From positions 1,736,001 to 1,800,000 of the forward strand of contig NC_092367.1 in the NCBI RefSeq assembly GCF_030848805.1: 64,000 bases of DNA, in the 5' to 3' direction. This DNA is from Temnothorax longispinosus (taxonomy: Eukaryota; Arthropoda; Insecta; Hymenoptera; Formicidae). The translations under genes and the position numbers were made by a program. The notes below the pieces were generated by a model. It saw only the letters and a list, made by a program, of their open reading frames with translations, did not search any database and had not been told where the DNA came from. This document shows positions 58,216-64,000 of the stretch, piece after piece. Each line of letters begins with the position of its first letter. Position 1 is the first letter of the stretch.

Positions 58216-59601
58216 AGATCAACTCTCTAGTGAGTTTCTTCTAGAGATCGAAAGTGAGCCACGTCACAACGACGAAGTGGGGATATCTCTTGATAGCAAG
58301 ATGAATAAAAGAGGAGTTCAGTTCGCCGCAAGATCTGCCGTTTGGTGACTGTAACAGCGTATTACCATTGACACCTTTTCCGTCTGTGTAGAATTCTTCA
58401 AATTGTAAGTAGAACTTACCCACTTATATTATTCAAACTGATTCATGATTGTAAGATATTATTGTAATATTACATCAAATATCTCACGTAAGAGAGTTAT
58501 GTGGTTACCGCCCGACTAATTAGTAGCCGGCAGATTTATAGTGACGCTTTGTGGAAGCGAATTAATTAGTTATATATTTATCACCATGACGAAGCATTAA
58601 AAACGACAAAATTCATTTGGAGAGTTAATTTGGTATAATCGCCGCAATTCAAAGAGTATCGCGTTACAGCAAAAAGTATTATTCGGGAAGGTACTCAATG
58701 ACGTACTTCATCAATATCGAAATTGTATATTTTATAAAGCATAATAAATCCTATATAATTAATAAAAATAACATTGTACAAAAATTCCGAGAACTGTAAT
58801 GTCTTGGCAATTAAACATATATTTCTTTTTCTTATGCAAAATATTTTAAATAGAAATTTTATGTAAATAAATAAATATAATCACGCTCGTATGCATCAAA
58901 TACTAAAATGAAAAAGGCCAATAAACGAGCAACATTATTGCTCCTTTATTGGCCTTTGTCATTTTAGTAGAAGTTCTAATACATTTCCAGATTTACATCA
59001 ATATGTATACAATATGTTTGAAAGTTGCAAAAAAAAAAGCAGAAAGGTTGCATAATAAATTGAGAATACCATATGCTATATTTAAAAATGTTTATATGCG
59101 CGATATTTCCAGTCATGTATTTAGTTTGATAAGAAAGATAAGTAAATATGACTTGTAATGATTGCGTAAGGTAACTTATAGTATTACAGATTAAGAGTTT
59201 GCGGTGATTAGCATATAACAATTTTCTTAAATAAATGATTTTTACATAATCAATGGGTTTTTATAACTATACTCGAACTTTTATCAAACTGTTTAAAATT
59301 GATAACAATTTTAATCCAAATCCAACTTCAATTTTAAATTAAATGATCAAAAATAATATTGATTAAAATTGGTTTTAAAGTCTGATTTAAATTTTGATTC
59401 ACGTATATTTAATAAAGCTTAGAATTAAATATCAATAAAAAATAAATTTAAAGCTGAAAGCTCATCTCAGTAACTAAAACTAGTTTAAAGAAATCGAAAA
59501 ATATTGGAGCATATTATCTACTGTTGAGATATCCTCATGATCCCAGCATTATAATAACGATAAAGACAAAAATAATTAACAAGTGCTCTTCTTTCAGCAA
59601 C
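58216..59601 (+). repeat. Duplicated upstream block of GST-F
   Basis: Includes the tail-peptide segment near 58312-58390, GTAAGT after TTCAAATT, and the hairpin. The MECR piece is absent: TTATGCAAAATATTTTAAATAG replaces it, as in A-C. Confidence 0.65.
58903..58967. other. Conserved hairpin, copy F
   Basis: Same stem-loop as at 1890-1954, with arms CTAAAATGAAAAAGGCC and GGCCTTTGTCATTTTAG. Confidence 0.6.
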
Positions 59602-61612
59602 ATGCCTTCCTACAAGCTGAGTTATTTCACCGCCACAGCATTGGGCGAGCCAATTCGATTCTTATTCAGTTATGCTGGCATCGAATTTGTGGATGAACGT
59701 TTCGATTATGAGAAAGATTGGCCAAAACTAAAACCGAGTATGTACAACTGATTAACATTAATAATAACATGTCGCTGTTAGCGATCACCTGTCGCGAACT
59801 AATAGAGCTCGATCATTCCTAAAATCCGATTTACGTACAGTTGACGTGGCAAAAATATAGTTTTTACATTATCTTCTGGAACGCCGACTGAATCGTTGTC
59901 ATATGCTTCTTTATTTCTACTAGACATAAATTACTTTCGAACCCTGGCTGGGGTAATATTTTTTGCAATAAAAATTAAAACTATTTAATTTAGAAATTAC
60001 ATCATTTGACCAAAAGCGTTGGTCGAAATTAATAATGTCTCGATGATTGATCCGAAAAAGTGCTGTGTGAATCCGACAAAGCGAGTTGGCTCACAGTTTT
60101 TTCAATGTTCACATCGAAAAGACGTTATATATTGCCAGTCAGTCGATTTAAATTACTTAATTGTTATTCTATATATTGGCGAAGAAAATTCATTATTCTA
60201 TAAATTATTTTGATGTACGGGATTATGTCACATTTTATACATAATAAGACATTCATTTTTTTATTTAGCTTTCTTGTAAACGACAGAACTGGATATAAAT
60301 GTTATCTCTCTCAAAAAGAACCTTCCATTTCTTATTACGTATATACGAATTGCGATGTTTTTGTATAGGAAAATTGATGTTGTTATGTAAATGCAATGCG
60401 TTGTATTCTCACTTAACGAAAAGCATACTGTCGTTTCATTGCATGGTTTAATGGTAAATAGATGTCCTTGTTGATGTAAGGAAATCAATTTCGTGTCGTT
60501 TAAGTTAGCCAATCAATTATCGAAATACCATAAGATTTAAGAGACAAAAGATCTTCCCTTTAATACATCATAAAGCTATATAAAAGGCTGCAGAGCTTTT
60601 TTTATAAATTATATAGCAGGAAAAAAATTGTCATAGAAATGAAAATTAAGATTTGGATTATCAAACTCAGACTTAGAAATGTAATTGCACTTATCTTTAA
60701 TTGTGTGTAATTATTAATCGTCAAAACTCTTAATGTATGCATATAAATAATTACTGTAGGTATAAATTCCAATTTTTGTAGATTTGAATTAATAATAATC
60801 TAAATGGTTTTTCTATAAACATTATTCAATTTTAACAGCATCTTGTATTCATGTGCCTTAATATAATTTTTCAGCTATGCCATTCGGCAAGGTACCCGTG
60901 CTTGAAGTAGACGGAAAGAAGATCGATCAGTCCGTAGCTATTGGCCGTTACTTGGCGAAGCAATGTGGTCTTGTCGGCAAAAACGATTGGGAGTCTCTGG
61001 AAATCGATGCGACCGTTGACACCATACACGATTTACGTGCCAGTGAGTAGATAACATACTGCTTAAGCTATATTTTTCCGATTACTTTATTTACCAGGCC
61101 CGGAGATTTACTTTTAAAACAGATTTGAATCACAACATTAATAAGTTCACATTTTGATAATGCGAATAGATTTATTCCGAATTAATGATATACAGAGGAG
61201 AAATAGGTTTTTCTACATTCGCGTTATATAAATTCGATCTACTGAAGTGCTTAAATGTCATTATCTTATTTGTCTTATCATTCTTTTGCTTGCATTAGAT
61301 ATCGCTGGTTTTCACTATGAGAGTAACGAACAGGCTAAAGAAGAGAAACTTAAAGCTGCCAAAGAGACGGTGCCGTATTATTTGGAGCGTTTGGACGCTC
61401 AGGTGAAGAAGAATGGTGGTTATTTTGTCGGCGGTACTCTGACGTGGGCCGATCTCACTTTCGTCGCTCTTTTGGACTACTTGAACTACATGATGAATGA
61501 GGACATCGTCGAAAAGTATGAGAACCTGAAACAACTACAAAAGAAGGTTGAGGAATTACCGGCCATCAAGAGCTGGATCAAGAAACGTCCGCCGACCATG
61601 TATCAGAAATAA
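59602..61612 (+). CDS. Glutathione S-transferase, sigma class (GST-F)
   Basis: Exons 59602-59737, 60875-61042 and 61299-61612 give 205 residues, one more than A and E because of DYEKDW in the linker before Trp. Tyr8 is kept in KLSYFTAT; the neighbouring residues (Ser7, Thr10, Ala11) differ from A and E and lie by the active site. cis-Pro, Gln-Ser and Gly in AIGRYL follow. Exon 3 ends MYQK. Splice signals match the sisters. AATAAA is at 61686. Intron 1 has a 266-bp insertion with 8-bp duplications. Predicted active cytosolic GST with possibly altered substrate range. Confidence 0.9.
59934..60199. mobile_element. 266-bp insertion in GST-F intron 1
   Basis: Flanked by ATAAATTA on both sides (59926-59933, 60200-60207); the empty site is seen in GST-E intron 1. 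It begins CTTTCGAACCCTGGCTGG, whose inverse contains a B-box-like GGTTCGAAAG. A short GACCAAAAGCGTTGGTC hairpin is inside. It has no obvious inverted ends. Could be a SINE in minus orientation or a hAT-type MITE; unresolved. Confidence 0.6.
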
Positions 61613-64000
61613 TTTGGATACTTTCATAAAGTAATGGTTTATTTTTCGACAAAATTATAATTATTATTCGTTGACGTTTGATTTGAATAAAATATTAATT
61701 TTATCTTTTCGGGAAATCAAGTTTATATTCATGTATGGCAAGCATGTATAAGAAATTTAGGAAATACGCATTGGAGATACAAGTGTATATTTTATCAATC
61801 GTTGAAGGCTTGTTGCATGTATCGTCACATGATAAAAATTTTATTATGCTGTATCTAATTAAAGCTTGAATTATTCTTTTTATTGTGTAATTTTGTACCT
61901 CAATAAATCGCTACTTTTATTATTATTTTTTGTTGATTTTTCTTCTTTTTTTTGTATTCACAAAACTTACTTTTCCATTCATGCAAATATTATAATTCGT
62001 CGATATTCTTAATCTAAAATAACGTAAAATTATCAAAAAGTTACGTGATCGATATTTAACGGATAGTTAAGATACATTAGAAAAATTGGAAGTGGCTTTT
62101 CGACGTTTTTACAATATTATTTTTCATTGCCCCTTCAGGATATTTCTGTTTGCTTACCTCTATAGCAAATTTTCCTGGAGATAAGAAATAAACTAAATTG
62201 CAAAATAAGAATGTCGAAAGCGATAGGAAAACAAAGAAATACAGAAATTTAACAGTCGAATTTACTACTAAATTCCTGTACTGATTCGGTAGTGATTGTT
62301 ACGAAAATATATTAAACGCGTTTTCTATCTTTTGTGAAATTCGCTAAATTATAAGTCGAATTTGGCCATTTTTATCACTTCAGATTTTAATTTGTATGAC
62401 TAAATGAAACCTATAAATATCATGATATGACCTCAACGATATTTCTTGCACAAAAGCATTTTGTAGTCACCATTTGGCTAATTAGCAGCCGCAACGTAGT
62501 GGCGAACTTGTGGGCGGATTAATTAATCGTTCTGTCATCATGACGATACAATAATGATGAGATCAATTCAGAGAATGATTCGAAGAAATTGTAATAGTGT
62601 TCGGAGTATCGCATTAGAACGATAATATGTATATTTACCTAGAATTATTTGAAAGACAGAAATGCATCAATAATGGTGCTTTAAAACGTCTGATTCTTTC
62701 AATGTATACTTTATAAAGCATGAATTGCGAAAAATAGGAATCACATTGTTTAGAAAGCCCAAGAATTGCGTAATAGCATGTCAATTGAACGTGCATTTCC
62801 CGTATATGAAGTATTTATATGAATCATGTAAGTATACATTAAATAAAAGTTTAATATATTTCTATATAAAGCGTTACTATATATATAATGTGTTTTATGC
62901 ATAATATAACACACTTAAATGGCTTGTTGAGAAAATATTTAAAAATCGACTGTGAGTAATTGGATCATGCAAGTTGAAAAAAAAATGAATATCATCGTAT
63001 ATCGTATACAGTAATATATCTACAAATTTCTATAAAATTTTTTTCAATTATATGTATTCGCTTTTATAGCAAGAGATAAGAACATTGAACTTGTATGACG
63101 ATTACACTTTATCATGCAATATAACTGCTTTTATAGACTATTTGCGTTGCGGCGTATAGCAAGTAACTGTATGTGTGTGTAACAATTTTATTTAAATAAT
63201 TTAATAAACTGTATTTAAGAAATAATAATTTTAAAAATCGGATGTATTTATTTTGTTTAAATAAAAATGCAAGTCATCTCTCTCTCTCTCTCTATTTATT
63301 TTTTCTTCGCCTTCAATATCCTTCAGGATACTGTTACTAGTGCAAATTACATTTAGTCTGAAATATCGCGTGTATTCTTAAATATATGAGTAATAGTAAT
63401 TTTTGAATCATATCTATGTTTACACATAAAATTGCGGATGGATATTTCCAGATTAAGAGCGAAAGTGAACTCTTTATCAGACTTTATCTTATCGAATTCA
63501 ATATCCTTCAAACGCAAGTTATATTTAATATAAAATATCGAACGCATGATAATTCTCAAAAATATGGGTGTGATAATTTTTGGACAATATCTGTCTTTGG
63601 ATATAAAATTGTAAACTTATATTTCCAGATTTTCGCCTGTCTTCAATGGTACATTAACATTATATAGTCTATCTTTGTCAGCATTGCTACACAAGATACG
63701 AGTTCTTTGAAATATGTTCCTGTCATATTCTGATTGCTTATAGTCCGGTATTCATAGTCGGATCTTGTATATAAAATCGTCTTAAGTTCATCTGCAGATG
63801 CTCGCCGTAGTCAGGAAACGAATCGTACAACGTTTGAATAAACTTGAGACGATATTAAATATAATATCTGACTACAAATACCAACCATATTTCTCTAGTA
63901 AGTTTCTCCTAGAGATCGAAATGAGCAAGTGAGCTATGGTCGCAATGGACACAACGACAAAGTGGGGATGTTGAATTGGTAGGAAGGAATAGAGAAGTTT
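61613..64000. repeat. 3' flank of GST-F and start of a seventh unit
   Basis: After the GST-F polyadenylation signal the distal block of the next unit begins near 62200 and follows the order seen at 56640-58215, including the short (TC)n at 63276. From about 63720 the sequence differs from the sisters (GGATCTTGTATATAAAATCG) before the AGTAAGTTTCTCCTAGAGATC segment at 63898. No exon is reached before the window ends. Confidence 0.5.

Overview
The window is animal nuclear DNA, A+T-rich, with split genes carrying canonical GT-AG introns and a very heavy transposon load. The proteins recognisable by eye (sigma-class glutathione S-transferases, an atlastin, mariner, hAT and Penelope enzymes, a LINE ORF1) point to an insect. 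Hymenoptera, probably an ant, is my inference from protein flavour and repeat style and is not proven by the sequence.

The backbone is a tandem array of six sigma-class GST genes, all on the plus strand, each with three coding exons (about 133, 168 and 314 bp): GST-A 2585-4665, GST-B 24475-27216, GST-C 39892-41701, GST-D 46466-48156, GST-E 54331-56058 and GST-F 59602-61612. A seventh unit begins at about 62200. A, E and F look intact (204-205 residues). B has a replaced C-terminus. C and D are damaged. Each gene sits in a duplicated block of roughly 5.4 kb that carries a fixed upstream segment, a 65-nt hairpin and, in D and E only, a broken 5' piece of mitochondrial enoyl reductase (MECR). 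A, B and C are the older, transposon-swollen units; D, E and F are compact and look recent.

Between GST-A and GST-B lies an atlastin-family membrane GTPase (8520-12934) with an unusually short C-terminal tail, then a hAT element 11 bp past its stop, a Penelope reverse-transcriptase relic on the minus strand and a tRNA-derived SINE. An insertion in the GST-B upstream block (19924-24116, beginning in a 500-N gap) holds an ORF of eight 30-residue repeats followed by a dense array of perfect AT-rich palindromes. A 5.5-kb insertion (29242-34748) before GST-C contains pyrimidine-rich tandem repeats and nested elements. Next comes a LINE with ORF1 but no ORF2, flanked by target-site duplications.

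The duplicated units act as natural empty-site controls, so several insertions can be delimited to the base: mariner (TA), a GGGTAGACC element (TA), hAT (8 bp), Harbinger-type (TTA), and a recurrent class with CCC...GGG ends and 2-bp duplications. Function is clear for the GSTs (glutathione conjugation, probably detoxification or lipid-peroxide handling) and atlastin (ER membrane fusion). The rest is mobile or unexplained DNA.
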